Assembly (NCBI GenBank): GCA_035533815.1 | Contig: DATLTB010000058.1 | Span: forward strand, 1 to 38,911 | DNA: 38,911 nt | Direction of reading: 5' to 3' | Origin: JANWKA01 sp035533815 | GTDB taxonomy: Bacteria > Bacteroidota > Bacteroidia > Chitinophagales > Chitinophagaceae | Shown: positions 14,507 through 23,053 of the stretch, piece by piece | How the letters are laid out: every line of letters starts with the position of its first letter | How positions within the stretch are numbered: the first letter of the stretch is position 1 | Made by a program: the position numbers and the translations under genes | Notes under the pieces: generated by a model | The model's database searches: none | Seen by the model: the letters and a program-made list of their open reading frames with translations, nothing else | What the model was told of the DNA's origin: nothing

Positions 14507-15619
14507 ATGCTCGAAAAAAAACACTTCAGAAACGCGGTACGGCTTGCTGCGGTATTGGCCGTCGGGATGGGTTTCAGCGCCTGCCATAACGGATCAACTT
14601 CCCAGCAATCAGCCCAGGATTCATCTTCAACTACATCTTCCAGTGGAAGTAAAAGTATCCTTGGCGCAGGATCCACCTTCGTGTATCCCCTGTTCTCCAA
14701 AATGTTCGATGTCTATAACAAACAAACAGGGGTAAAGGTCAATTACCAGTCCATTGGCTCAGGTGGCGGAATCCAGCAGCTCGATAACAAAACTGTCGAT
14801 TTCGGAGCTTCCGATGCCCCGATGAGTGATAAGGAGCTGAGCAGGGCTCCCGGAGCCATTGTCCATATTCCGGACTGTCTGGGCGCGGTAGTTATTACGT
14901 ATAACCTGCCTGGCAATCCTATCCTGAAGTTCAACGGCGATATCCTGGCCGGGATATACCTGGGCAAGATCAACCGGTGGAATGATAAGCGCATCACGGC
15001 CCTGAATCCCGGCGTTAAACTGCCGGACCTCCAGATATCCGTGATCCACCGCTCAGATGGAAGCGGAACTACGTATATATTTTCCGATTACCTGTCGAAA
15101 GTGAGCCCGGTATGGAAGGTCAAGCCCGGCACAGGCAAGGCCCTGGACTGGCCGGTAGGGCTTGGCGGAAAAGGAAGCGAAGGGGTGAGCGGACTGATTA
15201 AGGAAACTCCCGGGGCCCTGGGTTATGTGGAACTGGCCTATGCGTTACAGAACAATATGCCAGCAGCCCTGCTCATGAATAAATCAGGTAATTTCATAGG
15301 CCCTACCCTGGCTTCCACCAGTGCAGCCGCTAATATTAGCGATATGCCGGCTGACATGCGGGTATCTATCACCAATACGGATGCCCCGCAGGGTTACCCC
15401 ATCTGCAGTTTCAGCTATATCCTTTTATATAAGAACCAGTCTTTTGGCAGCCGGACCGAGGCTCAGGCAAAGGCAACCATTGACCTGGTGGCCTGGATCA
15501 TCCAGGGAGGGCAGCAATATTCGGAAGCCCTGGAATATGCCAAGCTGCCTGACGCTGTGGTGCAAAAATCCCTGGACATTCTTAAAGGTATTACCTATAA
15601 CAATAAGCCCCTGCTTTAG
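14507..15619 (+). CDS. pstS: periplasmic phosphate-binding lipoprotein PstS
   Basis: Substrate-binding protein of the high-affinity phosphate ABC importer. Signal sequence ending in a lipobox-like FSAC with Cys26, then a Ser/Thr/Gln-rich linker (30-48), then the PstS core: ILGAGSTFVYPLF, YQSIGSGGGIQQL, VDFGASDAPMSD and HRSDGSGTTYIFSDYL. The Ser/Gly-rich loops (GAGST, SGSGTT type) hold the phosphate in known structures. The 370 aa length is normal. The following gap contains a strong hairpin that may trim the transcript so that pstS is made in excess over the membrane genes. Confidence 0.95.
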   Translation: MLEKKHFRNAVRLAAVLAVGMGFSACHNGSTSQQSAQDSSSTTSSSGSKSILGAGSTFVYPLFSKMFDVYNKQTGVKVNYQSIGSGGGIQQLDNKTVDFGASDAPMSDKELSRAPGAIVHIPDCLGAVVITYNLPGNPILKFNGDILAGIYLGKINRWNDKRITALNPGVKLPDLQISVIHRSDGSGTTYIFSDYLSKVSPVWKVKPGTGKALDWPVGLGGKGSEGVSGLIKETPGALGYVELAYALQNNMPAALLMNKSGNFIGPTLASTSAAANISDMPADMRVSITNTDAPQGYPICSFSYILLYKNQSFGSRTEAQAKATIDLVAWIIQGGQQYSEALEYAKLPDAVVQKSLDILKGITYNNKPLL

Positions 15620-15638
15620 GAGGTCTCAAAAATTCAGG

Positions 15639-15679
15639 ACAGGAAGCATACCTTTGAAGAAGGCATGCTTCCTGTTTTA
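15639..15679 (+). terminator. strong intercistronic hairpin with T-rich tail between pstS and pstC
   Basis: ACAGGAAGCAT (15639-15649) is perfectly complementary to ATGCTTCCTGT (15665-15675). The loop itself pairs further (CCTT with AAGG), and TTTAT follows. It has the form of a rho-independent terminator inside the operon, probably partial, or an RNA-stabilising stem. Confidence 0.7.
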
Positions 15680-15708
15680 TTGCACATACTGAATTAACCG
15701 TATTACCT

Positions 15709-16611
15709 ATGCTCACTACGGCGAACCCATCAGCTATGGGTATCCGGATCAGGGAGAGGATTTTCAAGTATTCCCTGACCTTGTCGGCAGTGATCGCCAT
15801 TGTCATCCTTTTAGCGATATTCCTTACCCTGCTGGTCGGATCCCTCCCTTCCATCCGGGCATTGGGTATCTCGTTCATCTATGGCAAAACCTGGGACCCG
15901 GTTTCCAATAAATTTGGGGGCCTGCCTTTCCTGGCCGGCACCTTGCTGACTTCTTTACTGGCCCTCCTGCTTTCCGCCCCTTTCTCGATAGCTGTTTCCC
16001 TTTTCCTGGGCGAATATTACCGTAAAGGCCTTGTGGCGGGGATCTTTAAAAATATCATTGACCTGCTGGCAGCGATTCCTTCGGTGATCTATGGTTTCTG
16101 GGGTTTGTTTGTTCTGGTTCCCATGGTGAGGTCATTGGAAATGAAGCTCAATGTGGCTCCCTATGGGGTAGGGGTATTCAGTTCATCGGTTATTCTGGCC
16201 ATCATGATCATGCCCTTTTCTGTTTCATTGTCCCGGCAGGTTATTTCCATGGTGCCCCTTCATCTTAAGGAAGCGGCTTTTTCCCTTGGGGCCACCAGAT
16301 ATGAAGTGATCCGCCATGTCATCATACCTTATACCCGGTCAGGCTTGTTTGCCGGGATCCTGCTGGCCCTGGGCAGGGCACTGGGGGAAACTATGGCAGT
16401 GACCATGCTGATTGGCAACACCCATTCCCTTCCCCATGGACTATTCGGGCCAGCCAATACCATGGCCAGTGTCATCGCCAATGAATTCACAGAGGCCACG
16501 GGTAGAATATACAGTGCAGCCCTGATTGAAATGGGGCTATTCCTGTTTATCGTGGCCACCATTATCAATATCATCGGAAAACAGGTCATAAAGCGGTTTA
16601 CTTTCGAATGA
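15709..16611 (+). CDS. pstC: phosphate ABC transporter permease PstC
   Basis: First inner-membrane permease of the PstSCAB importer, 300 aa with six predicted spans. The MetI-type permease loop EAAFSLGATRYEVIRHVIIP (about 185-204) is the EAA motif that contacts the ATPase PstB. The segments AAIPSVIYGFWGLFVLVP and ALGRALGETMAVTML are characteristic of PstC. The ATG at 15709 is 33 bp past the hairpin; an internal Met10 is an alternative start. Confidence 0.95.
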   Translation: MLTTANPSAMGIRIRERIFKYSLTLSAVIAIVILLAIFLTLLVGSLPSIRALGISFIYGKTWDPVSNKFGGLPFLAGTLLTSLLALLLSAPFSIAVSLFLGEYYRKGLVAGIFKNIIDLLAAIPSVIYGFWGLFVLVPMVRSLEMKLNVAPYGVGVFSSSVILAIMIMPFSVSLSRQVISMVPLHLKEAAFSLGATRYEVIRHVIIPYTRSGLFAGILLALGRALGETMAVTMLIGNTHSLPHGLFGPANTMASVIANEFTEATGRIYSAALIEMGLFLFIVATIINIIGKQVIKRFTFE

Positions 16612-16648
16612 AAGATCAAAAGAATACACAGATGCTCAATAAATTAAA

Positions 16649-17542
16649 TTGGGAAATGACGGTCATATAGCGGAAGGAAAAGCGATCATCTCAGGTCTGG
16701 ACAGACAAGTCCAGGTGCGTGGATTGAAAAGCCGGCTGTTCAGGTTGGTGGTGATTCTGTTGTCCCTGATCTCCACCCTGCCCCTCCTGCTGATCCTCTT
16801 TTATATTTTTAAAAAGGGGATATCAGCGATCAACTGGCATTTTCTGGTGAGCCTGCCGAAACCTGTCGGCGAAACCGGTGGAGGGATCAGCAATGCTATC
16901 GTAGGTACCCTGATGCTAATCGGGGTGGCTGCTGTGCTGGCCATACCTGTTGGCATCCTGATCGGCATCTACTTGAGTGAAACCCCCAAGGGCAGAATTG
17001 CCTATAATTGCCGGCTTGCAGTGGATGTACTGCAGGGAATCCCATCCATTGTGATCGGAATCATTATTTATGAATGGGTAGTCGTGCCAATGGGGGGACC
17101 TTCTTCTTTTTCCGGCAGCATAGCCCTGGGACTGATGATGCTTCCTGCCATCATCAAATCCACGGAAGAAACCTTAAAGTTGATCCCGGAGGCACTCAAG
17201 GAGTCTTCCTTGGCCCTGGGAGTCCCTTATTACACCACGGTGCTGCGGGTTATTGTGCCCAGCGGCATGAGTGGCATTATGAATGGGGTCCTGCTGAGCA
17301 TTGCCAGGGTGGTGGGCGAAACAGCACCACTGCTCTTCACTGCCTTTGGGAATCATTGGATGAATACCAATATTTTCAAACCGACCAGCAGTCTTCCGTT
17401 GATCATATTCAAATATGCGACCAGCCCCTACACAGAAGGGCACAAACTGGCCTGGGGCGCTTCCCTGATTTTGATCATCATGATCCTGGTACTGAACCTC
17501 ATCACCAAACTAGTGGAAAGAAAATGGAGAACACCGTTTTAA
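16649..17542 (+). CDS. pstA: phosphate ABC transporter permease PstA (start uncertain)
   Basis: Second permease of the importer, about 297 aa, six spans. PstA hallmarks: LVSLPKPVGETGGGISNAIVGT, DVLQGIPSIVIGIIIYEWVV, the EAA loop KESSLALGVPYYTTVLRVIVPSGMSGI and IARVVGETAPLLFTAFG. No ATG is available in frame before the first span: the listed start is a TTG, and a TAA stop lies three codons upstream. An ATG at 16632 in another frame opens a 12-codon peptide that ends inside this gene (TAG at 16668-16670), so either a coupled leader peptide or a small frameshift at the 5' end is possible. The core of the protein is intact. The 3' end overlaps pstB by 19 bp. Confidence 0.9.
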   Translation: MGNDGHIAEGKAIISGLDRQVQVRGLKSRLFRLVVILLSLISTLPLLLILFYIFKKGISAINWHFLVSLPKPVGETGGGISNAIVGTLMLIGVAAVLAIPVGILIGIYLSETPKGRIAYNCRLAVDVLQGIPSIVIGIIIYEWVVVPMGGPSSFSGSIALGLMMLPAIIKSTEETLKLIPEALKESSLALGVPYYTTVLRVIVPSGMSGIMNGVLLSIARVVGETAPLLFTAFGNHWMNTNIFKPTSSLPLIIFKYATSPYTEGHKLAWGASLILIIMILVLNLITKLVERKWRTPF

Positions 17543-18282
17543 AGGCAGAGGATTTTAATGCTTATTTCGGCCAGAACCAGATCCTGAAGAACATCCGTTT
17601 GGAAATCAGGAAACACCAGGTCTGGGCTGTCATGGGCCCCTCAGGATGCGGTAAAACCACGTTCATCCGCTGCATTAACCGGATGCATGAATTGACGGCA
17701 GGGGCCACAGTAAGCGGTAGCCTGAAGCTGTACGGGGAGGATATTTATAAAATGAACCCGGTGCTGCTCCGCAGAAAGGTAGGCATGGTATTTCAGCGCC
17801 CCAACCCTTTTCCGACCATGAGCATTTATGACAATGTGATTTCCGGATACCTCCTGAACCACATCCGCCTCACCAAGGCTCAAAAGGATGAAATCGTGGA
17901 ATCCACCCTCAAAAGGGCTGCCCTATGGTTAGAAGTAAAAAGCACCTTGCATAAACGGGGTACCTTTCTGTCCGGAGGCCAGCAGCAGCGACTCTGCATT
18001 GCCCGGGCACTGGCTATGAACCCCGAGATCCTGCTTTTGGACGAACCCACCTCCGCCCTGGATCCTATTTCCACCGCCAAAGTGGAAGAGCTGGTTTATG
18101 AACTTAAATCCGAGTACACGATACTGATCGTCACCCATAATATGCAACAGGCTGCACGGGTGAGCGACCGGACTGCTTTTTTCTTTCTGGGTGAGCTGAT
18201 CGAGCAAGATGACACCAAAGTGATATTCACCAATCCGAAAAATGAAAAGACTCAGAACTATATCACCGGGCATTTCGGCTAA
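17524..18282 (+). CDS. pstB: phosphate ABC transporter ATPase PstB
   Basis: Cytoplasmic ATPase of the Pst importer, 252 aa. Walker A GPSGCGKTTF (about 38-47), Q-loop VFQRPNPFPTMSIYDNV, ABC signature LSGGQQQRLCIARAL, Walker B ILLLDEPTSALDP and the switch His in IVTHNMQQA are all present. The GPSGCGKTT and FQRPNPFP variants are specific to PstB. The start is ATG at 17524, inside pstA. The open frame runs further upstream, but that part is out-of-frame pstA sequence. It is followed by phoU after 27 bp. Confidence 0.97.
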   Translation: MENTVLKAEDFNAYFGQNQILKNIRLEIRKHQVWAVMGPSGCGKTTFIRCINRMHELTAGATVSGSLKLYGEDIYKMNPVLLRRKVGMVFQRPNPFPTMSIYDNVISGYLLNHIRLTKAQKDEIVESTLKRAALWLEVKSTLHKRGTFLSGGQQQRLCIARALAMNPEILLLDEPTSALDPISTAKVEELVYELKSEYTILIVTHNMQQAARVSDRTAFFFLGELIEQDDTKVIFTNPKNEKTQNYITGHFG

Positions 18283-18309
18283 TGACCGGATGCAAAAAAT
18301 AATATTGCC

Positions 18310-19020
18310 ATGATACAACCTAAAAACAAACTCACCCACCTGGACAACGAGTTGCATAAGCTGAAGGCTGAATCCATTAAAATGTGGGCCCTGGTCCTCA
18401 AGCAGCTGCATAAGTCCCGGACTTCCCTGGTGAATATCGATAAGGACCTGGCCAGGGAAGTCATCCTGTCCGAAAAAAGGGTGAATGCCTTTGAACTGAA
18501 GATTGACCGGGATTGCGAAGATATCTTTGCCCTGTTCACTCCGGTGGCGGTTGATCTCCGATTCCTGTTGGCGGTGCTGAAGATCAATATGAATCTGGAA
18601 AGGACGGGGGACAATGCGGAAACGATTGCTCAGTCCGTGGTGGACCTTCCCGCTCATTTTGACCGGAAACTGCTGGAGATCACCCGGGTAGTGGAGATGT
18701 TCGATCAGGCGAATATCATGATCTCCGACGTGATGCATGCCTTTGATAAGGAAGATACCCTGATTGCCCGGAAAACCTTTAAGAAGGATGACCTGCTTGA
18801 TGAGATCAATGATAATTCCACCGCAATCATTACCGAGTATATCGCCAGCAATCTTGATAAGAACCTGACCGGGCAGGCCCTGTACATTTATTCCATCATC
18901 CGGAAACTGGAAAGGGTAGGGGATCAGGCTAAAAACATTGCGGAAGAGATCATCTTTTATAGTGAAGCTAAAGTACTCAAACACCAGCCCAAGGGCAAAA
19001 AGTCTGGCCTGGATGAATAA
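18310..19020 (+). CDS. phoU: phosphate-signalling complex regulator PhoU
   Basis: Peripheral all-helical protein, 236 aa, with the two-repeat PhoU fold. The metal-binding style motif LERTGDNAETIAQSVVDLP in the first repeat (about 97-115) recurs as KLERVGDQAKNIAEEIIFY in the second (about 198-216). PhoU links the Pst transporter to the PhoR/PhoB two-component system and keeps the regulon off when phosphate is plentiful. It ends the operon; no phoR or phoB gene is present in the window. Confidence 0.95.
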   Translation: MIQPKNKLTHLDNELHKLKAESIKMWALVLKQLHKSRTSLVNIDKDLAREVILSEKRVNAFELKIDRDCEDIFALFTPVAVDLRFLLAVLKINMNLERTGDNAETIAQSVVDLPAHFDRKLLEITRVVEMFDQANIMISDVMHAFDKEDTLIARKTFKKDDLLDEINDNSTAIITEYIASNLDKNLTGQALYIYSIIRKLERVGDQAKNIAEEIIFYSEAKVLKHQPKGKKSGLDE

Positions 19021-19097
19021 GGCGGGAAGCAGTTTACAGCCGGATAAATACTAGGTCAAATCAGGTGATTTAAGGTAATCCAAGCCTAGGGAAGTCC

Positions 19098-20429
19098 TTA
19101 GTCCGTGAGTTTTTTAATGGCTTCCGTACTGCGTTCGAATCCAAAGGAGTTCCAAACCTGATCCATCATCCGGCTAATTTCCTCATTGCAAAGGTTGCCC
19201 ATGCTACCTGCATGGCTGTGATGGATTTCCCGGGATGGCTCAAATTCCCCTTTTTCGATATCCATACCTACTTTCCGGTAAGCATCCCGGAAAGGCATGC
19301 CTTCCAGCACCAGCCTGTTCACCTCTTCCACGCTGAACAGGTATTTATAGCGGTCATCGGAAAGGATATGCTCCCCGATCCGGATATGTTCCAGCATCAG
19401 GGTTGCCATATCCAGGCATTGTGTCAGGTTTCCAAAAGCAGGGAAAAGATGCTCTTTCAGCAACTGAAGGTCCCGGTGATATCCGGAAGGGAGATTGGCC
19501 GTTATCAATGATATTTCACCGGGCAAAGCCTGCATCCTGTTTCCATAGGCCCGGATCATTTCAAACACATCCGGGTTTTTTTTATGGGGCATGATGGAGG
19601 AACCGGTGGTCAGCTCATCGGGAAAAGAGACGAACCCGAATCCCGGATTCATATACAGGCACATATCCATGGCCATCCTGGCCAGGGTGGCTGAAATACC
19701 AGCCAGTCCCTGAGCCACCAGCTTTTCTGTTTTTCCCCGGCCCATCTGGGCATAGACCACATTATAGTTAAGTTCATCAAACCCCAGCAGTGAAGTGGTT
19801 AAGGACCTGTCCAGGGGAAAGGAGGATCCGTAACCAGCTGCAGAACCTAAAGGATTCTTGTTTACGATCCGGTATATTCCCTGTAACAGGATCAGGTCAT
19901 CCACCAGACTTTCTGCATATGCGCCGAACCAAAGGCCGAAGGAGGAGGGCATGGCCAGTTGGAGATGGGTGTATCCCGGGTAGAGATGGTCTTTGTATTT
20001 TTCACTTAAGCTAATCAGCAGCCCGAAAAATTGCCGGGTTCTTCCGGCCAGCTCCCGGAGCCGGTCCCGCAGAAAGAGCCGGATATCCACCAGGACCTGG
20101 TCATTGCGTGAACGACCGCTATGGATTTTTTTTCCGGTATCCCCCAGCACCCGAGTGAGATGGATTTCTATATGGGAGTGGATATCTTCGGCTTCCGGAT
20201 CAAGGATAAATTGACCGGCTTCAATATCCCGGTAGAGGACCTTCAACTCGGCGGACAAGGCAGTCCATTCATCCCGGGTCAGCAACCCGATGGATTCCAG
20301 CATCCGGATATGGGCCAGCGATCCCAGCACATCGGCTGAAGCCAGATAAAGATCCAGTTCCCGGTCCCTGCCTACCGTAAAGGCGGATACCGCTGCGAAT
20401 ACATCTTTATTTTTTTGCCAGAGTTTCAT
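19098..20429 (-). CDS. argH: argininosuccinate lyase
   Basis: Last step of arginine synthesis: argininosuccinate to arginine and fumarate. It belongs to the fumarase/aspartase superfamily. Visible: IHSGRSRNDQVLVDIRLFLRD (about 121-141), YPGYTHLQLAMPSS and the superfamily signature GSSIMPHKKNPDVFE. The 443 aa length is normal for a Bacteroidota ArgH, slightly shorter than the Escherichia coli enzyme. It is the final gene of the arginine operon, with only 12 bp to the GNAT gene before it. The operon converges with phoU; a short palindrome, AAATCA-GG-TGATTT (19058-19071), lies between them. Confidence 0.96.
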   Translation of the reverse strand: MKLWQKNKDVFAAVSAFTVGRDRELDLYLASADVLGSLAHIRMLESIGLLTRDEWTALSAELKVLYRDIEAGQFILDPEAEDIHSHIEIHLTRVLGDTGKKIHSGRSRNDQVLVDIRLFLRDRLRELAGRTRQFFGLLISLSEKYKDHLYPGYTHLQLAMPSSFGLWFGAYAESLVDDLILLQGIYRIVNKNPLGSAAGYGSSFPLDRSLTTSLLGFDELNYNVVYAQMGRGKTEKLVAQGLAGISATLARMAMDMCLYMNPGFGFVSFPDELTTGSSIMPHKKNPDVFEMIRAYGNRMQALPGEISLITANLPSGYHRDLQLLKEHLFPAFGNLTQCLDMATLMLEHIRIGEHILSDDRYKYLFSVEEVNRLVLEGMPFRDAYRKVGMDIEKGEFEPSREIHHSHAGSMGNLCNEEISRMMDQVWNSFGFERSTEAIKKLTD

Positions 20430-20441
20430 CCGAAGATCAAT

Positions 20442-21038
20442 TTAATTCATTTTATGCAATAGCTTACTCCTGACCAGGGGCCATTCTTCCCTGATAATGC
20501 TGAAATACACGGTATCCCTCACCCTGCCGGCAGCCGTGATCATATGCCGCCGGAAGATACCTTCCTGGGTAGCCCCGATGCCCAGCATGGCATTCCTTGA
20601 TCTTTCGTTCAGTGCATCGGTTTTCAGGTCTACCCGGTTCAGGCCCAGCACATCAAAGGCATGATCCAGCATGGCCAGCTTCATCCACCGGTTGAGTCCG
20701 GTTCGCTGGTATTTTTCCCCGATCCAGGTCGAACCGATCTCCAGTCGTTTATGCGCCAGGGAAATATCCATAAAACGGGTGGATCCGGCCTTGCGGTTGT
20801 CCTGCCTGTCGAGGATAACAAAGGGAATGGACCTTCCCGTTTCCCGTTCGCGGATGGCCAGCTGGATATACGCTTCCAGGTCCCGGCGGCTGGAAATGGA
20901 GCTCAGACTTAGTTTCCAGAGGGAGGGTTCAAGGGCAATAGCTTCCAACTCATCCAGATCACCCATGCCCAGCGGCTGGAGGCGCACCCGCTGGTTTTCC
21001 AGCATGGGTAAATAATCTATAGCTGGCTGGTCCGGCAT
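20442..21038 (-). CDS. GNAT-family acyltransferase (RimJ/RimL-like) within the arginine operon
   Basis: A 198-aa member of the GNAT superfamily with the RimJ/RimL/YdaF pattern: RVRLQPLGMGDLDELEAIA at the N-terminus, EIGSTWIGEKYQRTGLNRWMKLAMLDHAF as the acyl-CoA-binding region (the Q/R-x-x-G turn is QRTGLN), and LNRVDLKTDALNERSRNAMLGIGA, which is typical of ribosomal or small-molecule N-acetyltransferases. It is tightly packed: its stop is 12 bp from argH, and its start directly abuts the deacylase stop. The substrate is unknown. The location suggests coexpression with arginine synthesis, but this subfamily often occurs as a passenger and is not a typical N-acylglutamate synthase. Confidence 0.85.
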   Translation of the reverse strand: MPDQPAIDYLPMLENQRVRLQPLGMGDLDELEAIALEPSLWKLSLSSISSRRDLEAYIQLAIRERETGRSIPFVILDRQDNRKAGSTRFMDISLAHKRLEIGSTWIGEKYQRTGLNRWMKLAMLDHAFDVLGLNRVDLKTDALNERSRNAMLGIGATQEGIFRRHMITAAGRVRDTVYFSIIREEWPLVRSKLLHKMN

Positions 21039-22106
21039 TTAACTGATGATTTTGTCAAGTAGGGATATATAACAATGGATTCCTTCCCGGATCTCTTCCA
21101 GATAAATAAATTCATCGGCGCTGTGAGACCGGGCTGAGTCACCGGGGCCGATCTTCACAGAAGGTGAGGGGATCAGGGCCTGGTCTGAGGTAGTCGGCGA
21201 ACCATAGAGCTTTTTACCCAGGGCGACAGCTGCCTCCACTACCGGGTGATGGCGGTCAATCCGGGAGGAACGCATCCTCAGGGAACGGGGCATAACCTCA
21301 CAGGAAACCCTGCTGCGGATTTCTTCCAGGATCTCCTCCTGGGTATACGCATCGGTAACCCGCACATCCACAGTGAAATGACATACTGCCGGCACCACGT
21401 TGTGCTGCTGTCCGGCGTTGATGATGGTCACGGTCATCTTGACCTGGCCCAGCGCTTCGGAGTTTTTCGGGAAGGTATATTTCCGGAACCAGTCAATATC
21501 TGCCAGGGCCTTGTAAATGGCATTATCCCCTTCTTCCCGGGCGGCATGGCCGGCCCGTCCATAGCTGGTGCAATCCAGCACCAGCAGTCCTTTCTCGGCA
21601 ATGGCCAGGTCCGTGAGCGTGGGTTCGCCCACGATGGCGAAATCTACCGGGGGAAGGAGCGGAAGGATGCTTTCAATCCCGTTTAAGCCGGATATTTCTT
21701 CTTCCGCAGTAGCGGTGAGTACCAGGTTGAATTTCAGGTCGCCCTTTTCATAAAAATGCAGGAAGGCCTCAATAAGTCCGACCAGGGATCCGCCCGCATC
21801 ATTGCTGCCCAATCCAAACAGCCGGCCCGCTTCCACCGCAGGATCAAAGGGGTCCCGGGTATAAGCCGGATTAGGCCGGACAGTATCATGATGGGAATTG
21901 AGCAGGATGGTGGGCCTATCCTCCCGGAAATATTTATTGAGTGCCCAGCAATTATTTCCGCTCCGTTTCACATTTACCCCTTTGTTTTCCAGGAACTGGC
22001 TGATGAGATCAGCAGTCCTGTCCTCTTCCCGGCTGTAGGAGGGAAGAGCGATCATACTTCGGAGTAATTCCAGGGCGTCAGTATATTGATGAATGAGATT
22101 ATCCAT
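21039..22106 (-). CDS. argE: M20-family N-acyl-ornithine/citrulline deacylase (ArgE-like)
   Basis: Metallopeptidase-fold deacylase that removes the acyl group from the arginine intermediate. Metal ligands are visible: HHDTV (His/Asp about 72-74), GSNDAGG (Asp about 103) and TAEEEISG (catalytic Glu pair about 132-134). The C-terminal HSADEF supplies the last ligand. At 355 aa it is a short M20 enzyme, the kind found in Bacteroidota arginine clusters. Because the transcarbamylase here acts on N-acyl-ornithine, the expected substrate is N-acyl-citrulline (succinyl by inference; see the ArgF' entry). A 146-bp repeat-bearing gap separates it from argB. Confidence 0.88.
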   Translation of the reverse strand: MDNLIHQYTDALELLRSMIALPSYSREEDRTADLISQFLENKGVNVKRSGNNCWALNKYFREDRPTILLNSHHDTVRPNPAYTRDPFDPAVEAGRLFGLGSNDAGGSLVGLIEAFLHFYEKGDLKFNLVLTATAEEEISGLNGIESILPLLPPVDFAIVGEPTLTDLAIAEKGLLVLDCTSYGRAGHAAREEGDNAIYKALADIDWFRKYTFPKNSEALGQVKMTVTIINAGQQHNVVPAVCHFTVDVRVTDAYTQEEILEEIRSRVSCEVMPRSLRMRSSRIDRHHPVVEAAVALGKKLYGSPTTSDQALIPSPSVKIGPGDSARSHSADEFIYLEEIREGIHCYISLLDKIIS

Positions 22107-22117
22107 AAAGCAGTTTT

Positions 22118-22238
22118 AGGAAGACAAGAATGGCAGCCGGCAATCGGCGGCCTGTTGATTCATCTGCTCCCGGGAGCAGTCAGATTACATACGCCTGCCT
22201 TGCGGCAGGGGAGGGCAGGGTTAAATATTTGTCTTCCT
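22118..22238. repeat. 121-bp palindromic repeat element inside the arginine operon
   Basis: The segment is bounded by a perfect 10-bp inverted repeat (AGGAAGACAA at 22118-22127, TTGTCTTCCT at 22229-22238). Inside are a perfect 16-bp palindrome, CTGCTCCCGGGAGCAG (22164-22179), and a hairpin, CCTGCC-TTGC-GGCAGG (22194-22209). It has no coding capacity. The form is that of a REP/MITE-like element, or of an RNA structure processing the polycistronic message. Confidence 0.6.
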
Positions 22239-22252
22239 GGTAACATTTCCTT

Positions 22253-23041
22253 TTAAAAAATTAGGGTGCCGGTAACCTTGTCCGTGGTATTAAGGGCAAG
22301 CTGACTGGCTTCTCCGATCAGCACTTCTGCCACTCCCATGCGGATGGCTTCAAAGGCATTCTCCAGCTTGGGCAGGATGCCTGCCGTCAGGATGCCTGCT
22401 GCTTTCAGCGAGTCAAAGCGTAATTGGTTCATCCGGGGGATCACCGACTGGTCATCACCTGGCCGTTCGAGCACGCCTTTTTTTTCAAAACAATAGATCA
22501 GCCTCACCCGGTAAACTCCCGCCAGCGCTATAGCCAGGGCTGATGCAATGGTATCCGCATTGGTATTCAGCATTTGGCCGCTGCTTTCAAAAGTCAGGGG
22601 AGCAAATACAGGCACGAGTCCATGTTCAAGCAGGAGCCTGCAGGTATCAGCAGATACCTCGGCAGGATTCACTTCACCGGCAAAACCGAAATCCGTCTCC
22701 CCCCCAATCCTTTTCAACGCCGGAATAATTCTGGCATCGGCCCCGGTCAGCCCGATACTGTTTGAACCCAAGGCCTGGAGTTTAGCCACAATCTGCTTGT
22801 TGACGAGTCCACCATAAACCATGGTGACCAGGTTAAGGGTTGGTTCATCCGTAACCCGCCTGCCATCCACATAGATGGCTTTTATTCCCATTTGTTCACC
22901 GATGCGGGTGGCAATCCTGCCACCCCCATGAACCAGGATCTTACGGTCTGCAATCCCTGCGAACTGGGCCAGGCATCCGGCGAGGGAAGCCGGATCATCC
23001 AGCACATTACCGCCAATCTTAATGACAAATAGCCGTTCCAT
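22253..23041 (-). CDS. argB: N-acylglutamate kinase (ArgB)
   Basis: Amino-acid-kinase fold, 262 aa. The N-terminal glycine loop KIGGNVLDD (8-16), the second loop VHGGGRIATRIGEQMG (38-53) and the NTNADTIASALAIALAG nucleotide-binding segment match acetylglutamate kinase. It phosphorylates the gamma-carboxyl of N-acetyl- or, as predicted for this operon, N-succinyl-glutamate. It lacks the N-terminal helix that marks arginine-inhibited hexameric ArgB, so feedback inhibition by that route is not expected. It starts 12 bp after the argF' stop. Confidence 0.94.
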   Translation of the reverse strand: MERLFVIKIGGNVLDDPASLAGCLAQFAGIADRKILVHGGGRIATRIGEQMGIKAIYVDGRRVTDEPTLNLVTMVYGGLVNKQIVAKLQALGSNSIGLTGADARIIPALKRIGGETDFGFAGEVNPAEVSADTCRLLLEHGLVPVFAPLTFESSGQMLNTNADTIASALAIALAGVYRVRLIYCFEKKGVLERPGDDQSVIPRMNQLRFDSLKAAGILTAGILPKLENAFEAIRMGVAEVLIGEASQLALNTTDKVTGTLIF

Positions 23042-23053
23042 AGATTAACCGGA

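Noticed and set aside
17074..17523. 150-codon N-terminal extension of pstB
   Set aside because: It is the pstA coding sequence read in another frame; PstB homology begins at 17524.
17929..18984. 351-aa minus-strand frame opposite pstB and phoU
   Set aside because: Antisense shadow; both plus-strand genes have complete motifs.
19051..19097. Terminator between phoU and argH
   Set aside because: The palindrome AAATCA-GG-TGATTT has no usable loop or T-run.
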